NCBI RefSeq assembly: GCF_963966145.1
Contig: NC_091049.1
Span: 2,604,001-2,668,000, forward strand
Length of the DNA stretch: 64,000 nt
Origin: Tenebrio molitor
Taxonomy: Eukaryota; Arthropoda; Insecta; Coleoptera; Tenebrionidae
Direction of reading: 5' to 3'
The position numbers and the translations under genes were made by a program. The first letter of the stretch is position 1. The number at the start of each line of letters is the position of its first letter. Below, one piece after another: positions 32,695 to 43,417 of this stretch. The notes below the pieces were generated by a model, which saw nothing but the letters and a program-made list of their open reading frames with translations, ran no database searches and was not told the origin of the DNA.

Positions 32695-33990
32695 TTGCCC
32701 GGAAAATTGGAAAATTCGGGAAAAAGTGAAAGTACTTTTTTCTATGTGATTTTTGTGATGGATATGCATAATTCCTATTGTGTTTTGTACCTTACAGTCG
32801 TGAAAAAGTTTTCAGGAAAAAAAATCGGGGAAAATTACAAAAGAAAGTCAGAAATTTTGGGCACACTGCAAAAATTGTAATTTTTGTATGCATTCTCGAT
32901 CATGACTGACGATAGGAACGACATATTTGATTAATTTTTTTTTGTTTGATATGCCCCGGGATGGAAATAATTCAATTGAATGTTTTCAATAGAAAAAAAA
33001 ATCTGGAATATTTGGAGAAAAATCTGGTAAAACTAAATTAAAATAATTCGAGAAAATCTGAAAGTGCTTTTTTGTATGAAGTCGAGACCATAACTGACAA
33101 TAGGAGCTACATATTTGCTTGATGCTTTTTTTTGTTTTCAATTGAAAAGAAATCTGGAAGATTTGTAGAAAAATCTGGAAAAACGCAATCCAGTAAATTA
33201 AAATAAAATTACATTTGCTTTTACTTTTTTGTTGTTTCGCGATCTGTCCAACAAATGTAGTTGTTTTATTTGCATTCCAATTTATTTGCTTACATGCACA
33301 AATGTCATTTGCAGCTGATTGTGAAATTGGGAATCAAACCAATCGGATTGTTTACTTGAACACACATCTTGCAATCGAAATCGAAATGTAAATATTGGGT
33401 GATTCAAAATAATTGTGGATAAATCTGGCAACTATGTACGAAAATTTATGTGACAATTGTGTGGGTAGGATACAATTGACATTTCTTTGACAGTTCATAG
33501 TCGCGCACTTTTGAAAGTTGTCAAATCAATGTGTAATGGAATTTAAAAAATCAAATGTACGCTTATGAAATGTCATACAAATGTCAACTCGATCCCATTC
33601 ACACAGTTGCCACATACATTTTCGTACATAGTTGCAATACTTATTCACAATCATTTTGAATCGCCCAATAAAACTGCTTCAGATTCATTGTGATTTCAAA
33701 TTTAATCGAAGAAAATACATCATTTGTTTGGACATGAAATGCTGACTTATTAAATTGTGATTTAAATTCTGGAACAAAACCGCCTGGTTCGAACTCGATC
33801 ACATTCCAGGCACATCACACATTTCCAGCATTTCAGCAGTGTAGAATACTGCCGATAGAATTCATCTCCTCATTTTTACTTTGTTTACACATTTCCAATA
33901 GCTTTTCACAAATTCACAAAATGATCACAAACAAATTTAGGTATTGAAATTTGAACAAGACGTCTGTCGGGTCAGGTCAGGTCAGGTCAA
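32695..33990. repeat. dispersed repeat R, copy 1
   Basis: Long AT-rich repeat beginning GCCCGGAAAATTGGAAAATTC, with GAAAGTGCTTTTTT and ATTCTCGATCATGACTGACGATAGGAACG units repeated inside it. It carries a nested TTGGGTGATTC MITE (33395-33668) and ends near a short (GGTCA)n run (33966-33991). Copies: 39283-40385 and, inverted, about 56940-58930. No protein is recognisable. Confidence 0.6.
33395..33668. mobile_element. TTGGGTGATTC MITE, copy 2
   Basis: Palindromic 274-bp element, TTGGGTGATTCAAAATAATT ... ATCATTTTGAATCGCCCAA, flanked by TA. Each arm is about 130 bp and the centre is ATGTGTAATGG. Non-coding, Tc1/mariner-like ends. Confidence 0.7.
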
Positions 33991-34138
33991 GTTGCGTATT
34001 TCTTTAGTACTCATTGAATGATTTAACGTTTTCTTAATATAGAAGGATCACACCTTAAAATTATATTCCTCAAATACAAATTAGAATTTTTTAAAATGAT
34101 ATTGGTTACAATAAGAAAAATGAAGAGATAAATGGCAC

Positions 34139-34298
34139 AAACCTTGAATAAACTGGAAGATAACAACAAAAAAAAAGTCGAGAAAGTTCAATAATTGATA
34201 TGCGTCTGCAACGAGTTTTCAAATGTGATTTTAATTCTTCTCGATATATAAATACACGAAGACACACCCAGAGTGTCTACAGCAACGACAGTTTCGAA
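34139..34298 (+). promoter_or_regulatory. promoter module upstream of gene 9
   Basis: AACCTTGAATAAACTGGAAG, then CTGCAACGAGTTTTCAAATG and TATAAATAC. Almost identical to the sequence before the truncated gene at 40696, whereas gene 7, with the same exon 2, has a different promoter type. Confidence 0.55.
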
Positions 34299-35193
34299 AT
34301 GAAAACGCTAACGTTGTTGAGCGTCTTGTTTTTGGTGAACTTGTGCAACCCGATCAAAATGCGTAAAATATTTTTTCAGAGGAAATTCTTCACTTAAAGC
34401 TGTGATTGTTTCAGCTTCACTATTTACAAAATGCGACAAAAGAAAAACTGATTTCAACGATTGTTTGTCTGGAGCCATCAAGAACGCCATCACCCAACTG
34501 GACAAACCAATGGAAGAGTACAACCTGCCAAGCTTGGAACCGTTCTTCATGCCGTTCTTCTTCCCCAAAGCCGGACTGAAACCTGAGTTTGACACCAAAA
34601 TCAAAAACAACAGGATTTCGGGTCGTACCAAAATCACCGACTTGACAGCAACGTAAGTATTGTAAAAAAGTTGCGTTCCGAAAGAAGTACATTTTTTTCA
34701 ATAGAATGAATTTCGAAGATAAGACCTTGACGGTGTCGATTACCAATCCCGAAATACGCTACGAATTTGATTATGAAACTAAGGGTGTATTGTTTCTTTT
34801 GCCAATTGACACCTCAGGATCCGGGTTGACCACTATACGTAAGTTTCTGTTTACGCATCCAGAAAGAAATACTTTGACAAGATAATTTCAGAAAATGTGA
34901 CGTACACGTTTAACTTTACATTCGAAGAGTACACCAAGGACAATCAAGATTATCTACTCGTGATTGACAGCAAGATGGTGATGGAGCCACAATCGATGAA
35001 AATCTATTTTGGAAATTTTTTCAAGGACAAGATTTTGAACGACGCATTTAGTCATGAACTAACCGCAAACTGGAAAAAAGTTGTCGCCTATTTTATGTCC
35101 ATCTACTCTGACAGTTATGCCCAAGCTTATGGAGATTTCTTCAACAGATTCTTGGAGAAAGTACCTCTCGCTGAACTTTTTGATGGAGTATAA
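34299..35193 (+). CDS. takeout/JHBP-like secreted protein, gene 9 (sub-type C)
   Basis: Exons 34299-34362, 34415-34652, 34705-34838, 34892-35193; 245 aa. Signal peptide MKTLTLLSVLFLVNLCNP with an IKM end that resembles the D-type genes. Body is C-type: SLEPFFMPFFFPKAGLKPEF, ITNPEIRYEFDYETKG, GSGLTTI, EYTKDNQDYLLVIDSKMVM, ending PLAELFDGV. First member of a C-D-E triplet that is duplicated downstream. Confidence 0.88.
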
Positions 35194-35510
35194 CTTATAT
35201 TTCTTGTATTAAATTGTTCTTTTGTTGTAAATAAAGTTAGAGTAGATACTTACTCTGTCTTTTGTATTGCAAATAAAGTGAAGAAAATTATCTTGTTACA
35301 CAAAACGAAGATAGAAACGCTTCAAGTTCTTGTAAGTTGGGTCGGGTTATTGTGAAGCAATATTGTGAAGATTTATGACTTAAAGATTCATGAAAGCAAG
35401 CAGGTGAAGATAGATTTTTTTTCGAGAAGAAAATCAGGAGGATTGTTAAAATGACTTTTATAAATAAGTATAAATATTAATTTATAATTATAATACAATA
35501 AATTATCGTG

Positions 35511-35682
35511 CGTTCATTTAAATTTATCCTCAAAGTAGGCGTTGAAGACTCGATTGTGAACGCACTATATGGATAAAGGATCACAGATCAGCTGTTTAAA
35601 TCTACGCTTTTACACGAGCGGTGCGTTCTCAATCGACTCTCCAACGCCAACTTGGAGGATAAATTTAAATGAACGCACGATA
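35511..35682. repeat. TTCATTTAAATTT-family MITE, copy 3
   Basis: Best-preserved copy: CGTGCGTTCATTTAAATTTA pairs with TAAATTTAAATGAACGCACG. The inner arms around GGCGTTG...CAACGCC and the AGCTGTTTAAATCTA interior match copies at 8616 and 11531. Confidence 0.75.
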
Positions 35683-35692
35683 TAATGATATA

Positions 35693-36225
35693 CAGGTGTC
35701 CCCCAGAAAAAAAGACGAGTTTATAAGGAGGATTTTAATTATTTATACACCAAACTAAATGATTATGAATAGGCTACAAAAAGGCCTAATAAATTCCCGT
35801 ATAACCCTAAGGGCATCAAGGTTAAACTGTCAAAAAAAAATTTTTTTAATAGGAACACATATTTTTTTTTTGTAATTCTAATAGAGATTTTTATTATGAA
35901 AACAACAATATATCACATGTATACACTTACATACCAAAAATACAAAAATAAGTTAATGTTATTTTTTTTAATGTGAAGTTATACTTGTAATACATTGTTG
36001 TTTTCAGAATAAAAATCTCTATCGAAATTATGTACTACAAAAAAATATGTATTCCCATTTGAAAAAAAAAAATAATTTTTTGACAGTTTAGCCTTGAAGC
36101 CCTTGGAGTGAATTTAGTAGACCGTTTTGTAGCCTATTCACAATCATTTAATTTGATGTATAGATAATTAAAATCCTCCGATAAATAAGGGAGCTATGGA
36201 CTCTTCTTTTTTTTGGGGACACCTG
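35693..36225. mobile_element. 533-bp TA-flanked TIR element
   Basis: Ends CAGGTGTCCCCCAGAAAAAA and TTTTGGGGACACCTG between TA dinucleotides. The arms run about 240 bp each and include AATTATTTATACACCAAACT against AATTTGATGTATAGATAATT. No ORF. Confidence 0.75.
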
Positions 36226-36230
36226 TATAG

Positions 36231-36586
36231 CGCGTTCAAATGAAATCCTAGACTGGCAAGGCGTTGGAAACCGTCAATTGTTGTGCTTTTTTAAAGCGTA
36301 GATTAATTGAAACATCTTGACAGGTAATCTAAAATTTGGAGCCAAAAAAATCTTTCTTTTTTTTTCTTTGCAATGTTTTACATTAAAAATCGAATAACTT
36401 AACGATTCCTATTCTCGAAACAAATATCTAAGGGCACGCTTTGCTGAAAACAAACATGTTCAATCATGTCCCGATTAAACATAAACAAATATCATTCGTG
36501 TCAAACGGCGGGAAATTCAAACTTTACACTGTTCTAAACGGTTTCATTTTTCCAACGCCTACTCAGCCCAGGATTTCATTTGAACG
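36231..36586. repeat. foldback MITE related to the TTCATTTAAATTT family
   Basis: Outer arms GCGTTCAAATGAAATCCTAG / CCAGGATTTCATTTGAACGC with inner GGCGTTGG / CCAACGCC. The end motif GCGTTCAAATGAA resembles the GCGTTCATTTAAAT ends of the 35511 element. Non-coding. Confidence 0.6.
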
Positions 36587-36835
36587 CAAAAATATAAATC
36601 TGACTTAGTGAATATGTAGTTATTTTTGTTACAAGTAAGACATTGTTTGTGACCTGATCTAAATAATAAGTTTTTCACTTTTCTACGGATCAGATCCATT
36701 TTATTGTATTGCCCCATTTTTAACTCCATTTTAATCCTCACTCCTCAATGGTTGCCATCTTCATCGCGATTATTCAACTTTTTTTTACATTGGAATGTTT
36801 TAATATCATCTCAAGTGACTGAATATTAAAGCACA

Positions 36836-36998
36836 AACCTTGAATAAACTGGAAAACAAACAACCAAAAAGAATAAAAATTCAAATCTTGATAGGCGCCT
36901 GCAACGAGTTTACAAATGTGATTCTAAACAATTCTCCACGTATAAATAGACGAAACACACCTATTCTTGCAGTGCTGACGACAACTCACAGTTCCAAG
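36836..36998 (+). promoter_or_regulatory. promoter module upstream of gene 10
   Basis: AACCTTGAATAAACTGGAA, CTGCAACGAGTTTACAAATG and TATAAATAGAC at standard spacing. Matches the gene 11 promoter (41903-42062) closely. Confidence 0.55.
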
Positions 36999-37891
36999 AT
37001 GAAAACGTTAACGTTTTTGAGCGTCTTGTGTTTGGCGAACATCTGCAACCTTAAAAAAATGCGTGAATGATTAGTTTCGGTAGAAATTCTTCATTTACTC
37101 TTTGTTGTTGTTTCAGCGTCCACGTTTACAAAATGCGACAAGAGAAAAATCGATTTCAACGACTGCTTGTCTGAAGCCATCAAGAACGCCATCACCCAAC
37201 TGGATAAACCCATGGAGCAGTACCACCTTTCAAGTTTGGAACCATTCTTTATGCCGTTAATCTTCCCAAAAATAGACAAGGCACCGTACTTTGTAAACAA
37301 ATTCAAAAACATCAAGATTTTTGGACACACCAAAATCACCGACTTAAAAGCAACGTAAGCATCACCACCATAACCTGTTCCAAAACAGTACCATTTTCCC
37401 GTAGAATGAATTTCGAAGATAAGACACTGACCATAGCGATCACCAATCCTGAAGTGCGCTACGAATTCGACTACGAAACTAAATGTATAATGTTTTTCAA
37501 GCTAATTGACACCTCGGGAACTGGATTAATCACGACACGTAAGTCTATGGCATTTTTTTTTTTTCAATTTTGAAGGAACACGTTTTTAGAAAATGTGTCA
37601 TATACGTTTACGTTTACATTCGAAGAGTATACGAGGGACAATCAAGACTATTTGTTGGTGATTGACAGCAAACTGGTGTGGGAGCCACAATCAATGAAAG
37701 TCCATTTTGACAATTTATTCAAGGACAAGATCTTAAATGACGGATTTAGTAGAGAAATGAGTGCAGACTGGAAAAAAAGTTTTGTGCAATTTGCACCTCT
37801 TTTCCTTGACCGTTACGCGCAAGCTTATGGCAACTTATTCAACAGATTTTTGGAAATAGTACCTCTCACAGATCTTTTTGATGGTGTATGA
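36999..37891 (+). CDS. takeout/JHBP-like secreted protein, gene 10 (sub-type D)
   Basis: Exons 36999-37062, 37117-37354, 37405-37538, 37590-37891; 245 aa. Signal peptide MKTLTFLSVLCLANICNL. D-type marks: MEQYHLSSLEPFFMPLIFPK, a FDYETKCIMFFKLIDTSG strand with an extra Cys (relatives have Gly or Ser), and EYTRDNQDYLLVIDSKLVWEPQ. Ends PLTDLFDGV. It has RYAQAYGNLF where relatives have SYAQAYG. Donor after exon 1 is GTGAAT. Confidence 0.88.
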
Positions 37892-38213
37892 TTTGTGTTT
37901 TGTTCCATTAAATGGTTTGATAAATAAATTGTCTTGTAGTATATTATTTACCTTCCCTCGAGATAAAAGTAACGGTCAGCTCAACGAACAAGTTTTTGGA
38001 ACATTAAGGCAAACATTTTTGCAAAAGCTTAGGAGGATTCTCCATTTCATAGACCTTCATATTTACAGCTCTTGAAATTATTTATATCAACACTTGCTTC
38101 TTCAGACACTTCTTCAATACCAGACTGATTGCGTTTATTCAACTCTTTTGACTGACACTTTAAAACAGATTTATCTCGTTTCAAATTGAAAAATAAAAAA
38201 ACGTTGCATCGGA

Positions 38214-38380
38214 AATCTTGAATAAAAAACGATAACAAAAAAGTTCACCCTTTGACCCGTTGGCAACAACTTAACAAACCTGATTCTCTACAATTCTTCA
38301 CGGATAAATACGAAAAAGAACACTTATCTTCAACGACCGTTTCGAAATGAAGACGTTATCATTTTTCTTTCTCAAAATTA
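38214..38380 (+). pseudogene. relic of an E-type takeout-like gene: promoter and partial exon 1
   Basis: CTTGAATAAAAAACGATAAC, then CCCGTTGGCAACAAC, GGATAAATACGAAAAA and TTTCGAAATGAAGACGTTA match the gene 12 upstream region and first codons (43268-43440). The homology also extends upstream (38096-38210 versus 43145-43260). After MKTLSFFFL the match stops and no exons 2-4 follow. A 60-codon ORF at 38393 is not family-like. Confidence 0.7.
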
Positions 38381-38586
38381 GAACATCAGAACTTGCCGTT
38401 ACCAATGTTGCGTTTTTACATACAGTTTACTTCATTCTTTCGTTGCGTCTCGTTCCACGAATTTTGTAGAGCGAATCTTAGAGAAAAATTCCATAAGATG
38501 TTCTCCAAGAAGCTAAAGTGGCGTAATTCTATTTATTACCAAAAAGATCTAGGGAGAGCTGTCAAGGAAATATGATTTATTCAAAA

Positions 38587-38730
38587 AATGGATGACGGGG
38601 AAAGAAATGTTAAGAAGATTAGTAATGATGTCATTTTAGCTTGTTTTTCAAGCAAGCTGAAAACGTTTTGATCATATTCTACGTCAACAATTCAGTAAAG
38701 AAGAGGAAATCAACTTTAATATTTTACGAT
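38587..38730. repeat. left copy of a direct repeat around the truncated gene
   Basis: AAATGGATGACGGGGAAAGA ... TTTTTCAAGCAAGCTGA ... ATCAACTTTAAT occurs again at about 40995-41117, immediately after the break in the truncated gene. It marks the junction of the triplet duplication. Confidence 0.65.
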
Positions 38731-38740
38731 TCTAGGTATA

Positions 38741-39142
38741 CCGAGTGGAACAAAAGTATCAAATAATGGCTGTAACTTTTTAATTTGAAAAATTATGAAA
38801 AAATGTTTAATATAAAAATTGTTTGGTTTATTATCATGCATGACGTTTAACAAAAATTGTCAACATTCTTGATATTGCATTTTATTACTTAGTAAGTTAA
38901 TTTTATCACTTTTGTTTTTTTTTAAATTTTATTCTTTTTCCCCATAATGGCAAAACTGTATTTATGAATACAGAAAGATACGCTTGTTTGAAAATCACAC
39001 AAAAAATGTATGGGTGCTACTTAAAAAACCAAAGTTGGTTGCCATAGCAGCGAAACAAAAGAAACTTTTATATTAAACATTTTTTCATAAATTGTCAAAT
39101 TAAAAAGTTACAGCCAATATTTGATACTTTTGTTCCACTCTG
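38741..39142. mobile_element. 402-bp TA-flanked TIR element
   Basis: Ends CCGAGTGGAACAAAAGTATC and GATACTTTTGTTCCACTCTG, next to TA. The inner arms include GCTGTAACTTTTTAATTTG / CAAATTAAAAAGTTACAGC. The end sequence resembles that of the 25922-30509 element (CAAAAGTAT). Non-coding. Confidence 0.72.
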
Positions 39143-39282
39143 TATGTATAATAAAATGAAATGATGTTCCTTGGTAAGCGCATCACTTGAGAACGGTTGG
39201 ACCGATTTAGCCAATTCTTTTTTTAAAATGTTCGTGATAGTCTGAATCAGGTTTTTATGGAAAAAAAAATTGGAAAAGTTGC

Positions 39283-40385
39283 TCGGAAAATTGGAAAATT
39301 CGGGAAACCTGAAAGTGCTTTTTTCAATGGGAACGGCTGGAACGATTTGGCATTTTCTTTTTAATGTTCGTAATAATCCGTATGAGGTTTTTATGTAAAG
39401 GAAAACTGAAAAAGTTGCCTGGAAATAGGAAAATTCGGGAAAAACTGAAAATGCTTTTTTCTATGGGATTTTTGTGATGGATATATAATTCTTTTTTTGT
39501 TTTGTTCGTTATAGTCGTGAAAAAGTTTTCAGGAAAAAAAAAATCGGGACAATTACAAAGGAAAGTCGGAAAATTCGGGCAAACTGCAAAAATTATAATT
39601 TTTCGTATGCATTCTCGATCATAACTGACGATAGGAACGACATATTTGATTAGTTCTTTTTTTTTTTTTTCAATTGAAAAAAAATCTGGAAGATTTGAAG
39701 AAAAATTTGGAAAAACGCAATCCAGTAAATTAAAATAAAATTACATTTGCTTTTACTTTTTTGTTGTTTCGCGATCTGTCCAACAAAATGTAGTTGTTTT
39801 ATTTCTATTCCAATTTATTTGCCTACATGCACAAATGTCATTTGACAGCTGATTGTGAAATTGGGAATCAAACCAATCGGATTGTTTGCTTGAACATCGA
39901 TCTTGCAATCGAAATCGAAATGTAAATATTGGGTGATTCAAAATAATTGTGGATAAATCTGGCAACTATGTACAAAAGTTTATGTGACAATTGTGTGGGT
40001 AGGATACAATTGACATTTCTTTGACAGTTCATAGTCGCGCACTTTTGAAAGTTGTCAAATCAATGTGTAATGGAATTTAAAAAATCAAATGCACGCTTAT
40101 GAAATGTCATACAAATGTCAACTCGATCCCATTCACACAGTTGCCACATACATTTTCGTACATAGTTGCAATACTTATTCACAATCATTTTGAATCGCCC
40201 AATAAAACTGCTTCAGATTCATTGTGATTTCAAATTTAATCGAAGAAAATACATCATTTCATTTTTACTTTGTTTACACATTTCGAATAGCTTTTCACAA
40301 ATTCACAAAATGATCACAAACAAATTTAGGTATTGAAATTTGAAGAAGACGTCTGTCGGGTCAGGTCAGGTCAGGTCAAGTTGCG
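39283..40385. repeat. dispersed repeat R, copy 2, with nested MITE
   Basis: Same order as 32695-33990: CGGAAAATTGGAAAATTCGG units, then the TTGGGTGATTC MITE (39929-40202), then the (GGTCA)n run (about 40360-40380). From about 39720 the match to 33190-34610 is nearly complete and continues into the gene 9/pseudogene promoter, so it was copied as one segment. Confidence 0.7.
39929..40202. mobile_element. TTGGGTGATTC MITE, copy 3
   Basis: TA-flanked 274-bp palindrome, nearly identical to the 33395 copy and carried with it by the segmental duplication. Confidence 0.7.
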
Positions 40386-40695
40386 TATTTCTTTAGTACT
40401 CATTGAATGATTTAACGTTTTCTTAATATAGACGGATCACACCTTAAAATTATATTCCTCAAATACAAATTAGAATTTTTTAAAATGATATTGGTTACAA
40501 TAAGAAAAATGAAGAGATAAATGGCACAAACCTTGAATAAACTGGAAGATAACAACAAAAAAAAAGTCGAGAAAGTTCAATAATTGATATGCGTCTGCAA
40601 CGAGTTTTCAAATGTGATTTTAATTCTTCTCGATATACAAATACAAGAAGACACACCCAGAGTGTCTACACTTCTACAGCAAAGACCGTTTCGAA

Positions 40696-41005
40696 ATGAA
40701 GACCTTAACGTTGTTGAGCATCTTGTTTTTGGTGAACTTGTGCAACCCGATCAAAATGCGTAAAATATTTTTTCAGACGAAATTCTTCACTTAAAACTGT
40801 GATTGTTTCAGCTTCACCATTTACAAAATGCGACAAAAGAAAAACTGATTTCAACGATTGTTTGTCTGGAGCCATCAAGAACGCCATCACCCAACTGGAC
40901 AAACCAATGGAAGAGTACAACCTGCCAAGCTTGGAACCGTTTTTCTTGCCGTTCTTCTTCCCCAAAGCCGGACTGAAACCTGAGTTTGACCTGAGAAATG
41001 GATGA
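40696..41005 (+). pseudogene. truncated C-type takeout-like gene
   Basis: Exon 1 (40696-40759, MKTLTLLSILFLVNLCNP) and exon 2 from 40812 are intact and nearly identical to gene 9. Exon 2 breaks after GLKPEFD at about 40991, joins unrelated AAATGGATGACGGGG sequence and stops at 41003-41005. Exons 3 and 4 are absent. The promoter module (box near 40528) is intact, but TATAAATA reads TACAAATA, so it may still be transcribed weakly. Confidence 0.82.
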
Positions 41006-41900
41006 CGGGGAAAGAAATGTTAATAAAATTAGTAATGATGTGATTTTAGCTTGTTTTTCAAGCAAGCTGAAAGAATTCTGTAAAGAAGAAGGAATCAACT
41101 TTAATAATATTATACGTTTTATTAATACATAAATTGTATTTTTTTTTTCATAAATCTTTTTACAAATTAGTGAGACTGTTAAATCTTTCAGAGGTGTCAA
41201 TCTGATAATAATAGTAATAGGACAGTAATTTACATTTTCAAGGTTGGTAACTTTCGATGTCAAAAACATCAAATGACTCTAAACAAACGATATAACAATA
41301 ACTTCAAATTGAACTTTCAAATGTACCAATGTGAGATTTGTGTTACCAACTATCATAAAATTCCCCAAATTTAAAAACTGAGATTTTTCATTAAAAAGGT
41401 GCAAAATAAAATAAGTAGTGTACGATATCTCTGTTTATAGGGAATTTTATGGCATTTACTCATTCATTAAATCCGTGCGTGCTACTAAATGCTTTATTTT
41501 TTGGTTGGCAACATATTTACGATTTCATGTTGGTACATTTGACTGTCAAATTCAAATATGACTGTTCAAAAGTCAAAATAAATCAAATTTTAACTGAATA
41601 TTTACCTAGGAAGCGAATCAGCAGACAACTCTTTGACAAATGACTAGGCGTATGGACGGGAGTGCCAATCCACTAAATTAGTCTCAATCGTTAAAAGTCA
41701 CCCGGTATATTTGCTAGAGACTAATATCAAAATCTTAATTTATTTTGTCATCTGATGTACGAGTTTATTTTTGATTATTTGTCCTAGCTCCTCAACAACG
41801 AATTATTATTCAATGGTAGCTTCACTTTGATTATTCAACTTCTCTTCAAGAGACCACACTTCAAAATTGAGATCAGAATGTTTTAACATCCTTTCAAGTG
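41006..41900. other. spacer before gene 11
   Basis: The first 110 bases are the right copy of the direct repeat also found at 38587. The rest is AT-rich, with no gene or clear repeat. The gene 11 promoter box begins at 41905. Confidence 0.5.
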
Positions 41901-42062
41901 AGAAAACCTTGAACAAACTGGAAAACAATCAACCAAAAAGAATAAAAATTCTTGATACACGTCTGCAACGAGTTTACAAATGTGATTCTAAACAATTCTT
42001 CAGGTATAAATAGACGAAACACACCTATTCTCGCAGTACTGACGACAACTCACAGTTCCAAA

Positions 42063-42953
42063 ATGAAGACATTAACGTTTTTGAGCGTCTTGTGCTTGGC
42101 GAACATCTGCAACCTTAAAACAATGCGTGAATGATTAGTTTTGGAAGGAATTCTTCATTTACTCTTTGTTGTTGTTTCAGCGTCCACGTTTACAAAATGC
42201 GACAAGAGAAAAATCGATTTCGACGATTGCTTGTCTGAAGCCATCAAGAACGCCATCACCCAACTGGATAAACCCATGGAGCAGTACCACCTCCCAAGTT
42301 TGGAACCATTCTTTATGCCGTTAATCTTCCCAAAAATAGACATGGCACCGTACTTTGTAAGCAAATTCAAAAACTTCCAGATTTTTGGACACACCAAAAT
42401 CACCGACTTGAAAGCAACGTAAGCATCACCACCATACCATGTTCCAAAACAGTACCATTTTTCCCACAGAATAAATTTCGAAGATAAGACGTTGACCATA
42501 GCGATCACCAATCCTGAAGTGCGCTACGAATTCGACTACGAAACTAAAAGTATAATGTTTTTCAAGCTAATTGACACCTCGGGAACTGGATTAATCACCA
42601 CACGTAAGTCTCTGCCATTTTTTTTTTAATTTTGAAGGAACACGATTTTAGAAAATGTGTCGTATACGTTGACGTTTACATTCGAAGAGTATACGAGGGA
42701 CAATCAAGACTATTTGTTGGTGATTGACAGCAAATTGGTGTGGGAGCCGCAATCAATGAAAATCCATTTTGACAATTTATTCAAGGACAAGATCTTAAAC
42801 GACGGATATAGTCGAGAACTCAGTGCAGACTGGAAGAAAACTTTTATGCACTTTGCACCTATTTACTCTGACAGTTACGCGCAAGCTTATGGCAACGTCT
42901 TCAATAGATTTTTGGAAATAGTACCTCTTGCAGATCTTTTTGATGGCGCATGA
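42063..42953 (+). CDS. takeout/JHBP-like secreted protein, gene 11 (sub-type D)
   Basis: Exons 42063-42126, 42181-42418, 42470-42603, 42652-42953; 245 aa. Close copy of gene 10: MKTLTFLSVLCLANICNL, MEQYHLPSLEPFFMPLIFPK, FDYETKSIMFFKLIDTSG, EYTRDNQDYLLVIDSKLVWEPQ. Exon 3 begins with Ile (ATA) where relatives have Met. It ends PLADLFDGA. Second D member of the duplicated triplet. Promoter box is AACCTTGAACAAACTGGAA. Confidence 0.88.
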
Positions 42954-43417
42954 ATTGTGTTTTCTTCCATTAAATGGTTTGATAAATAAATTGTCTTGGA
43001 GTATCTTATTTACCTTTCCTGGATATAAAATAACGGTCATAACGGTCCTCAAGACAAATATTTTTGCTAAGACCTAGGAAGCTTCTACATTCATTCATAG
43101 ATCTTCATATTTATAGCTCTTGTCGTTCTTCCTAACTTCTCAACAGGTGCATCTTCTGACACTTCTTCAATACCAGACTGACAGAGTTAATTCAATTTTT
43201 TTTTCACTGACACTTCAAAACAGATTTATCTCGCTTCACATTGAAAAATAAAAGAAGGTTGCATTTGAGACCTTGAATAAAAAACGATAACAAAAATGCA
43301 AAGTACAACCTTTGACCCGTTGGCCCCAAATTTATAAATCTGATGCTAAACAATTCTTCCCAGATTAATACGAAAAAGCACACTCATCTTCACAGTTTCT
43401 ACAACGATCTTTTCGAA

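Larger units (their letters stand above)
35194..36790. other. repeat-filled spacer between genes 9 and 10
   Basis: Contains three adjacent foldback elements (35511-35682, 35693-36225, 36231-36586). The remainder is AT-rich without a gene. The corresponding stretch of the second triplet (after 40990) lacks all three. Confidence 0.6.
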
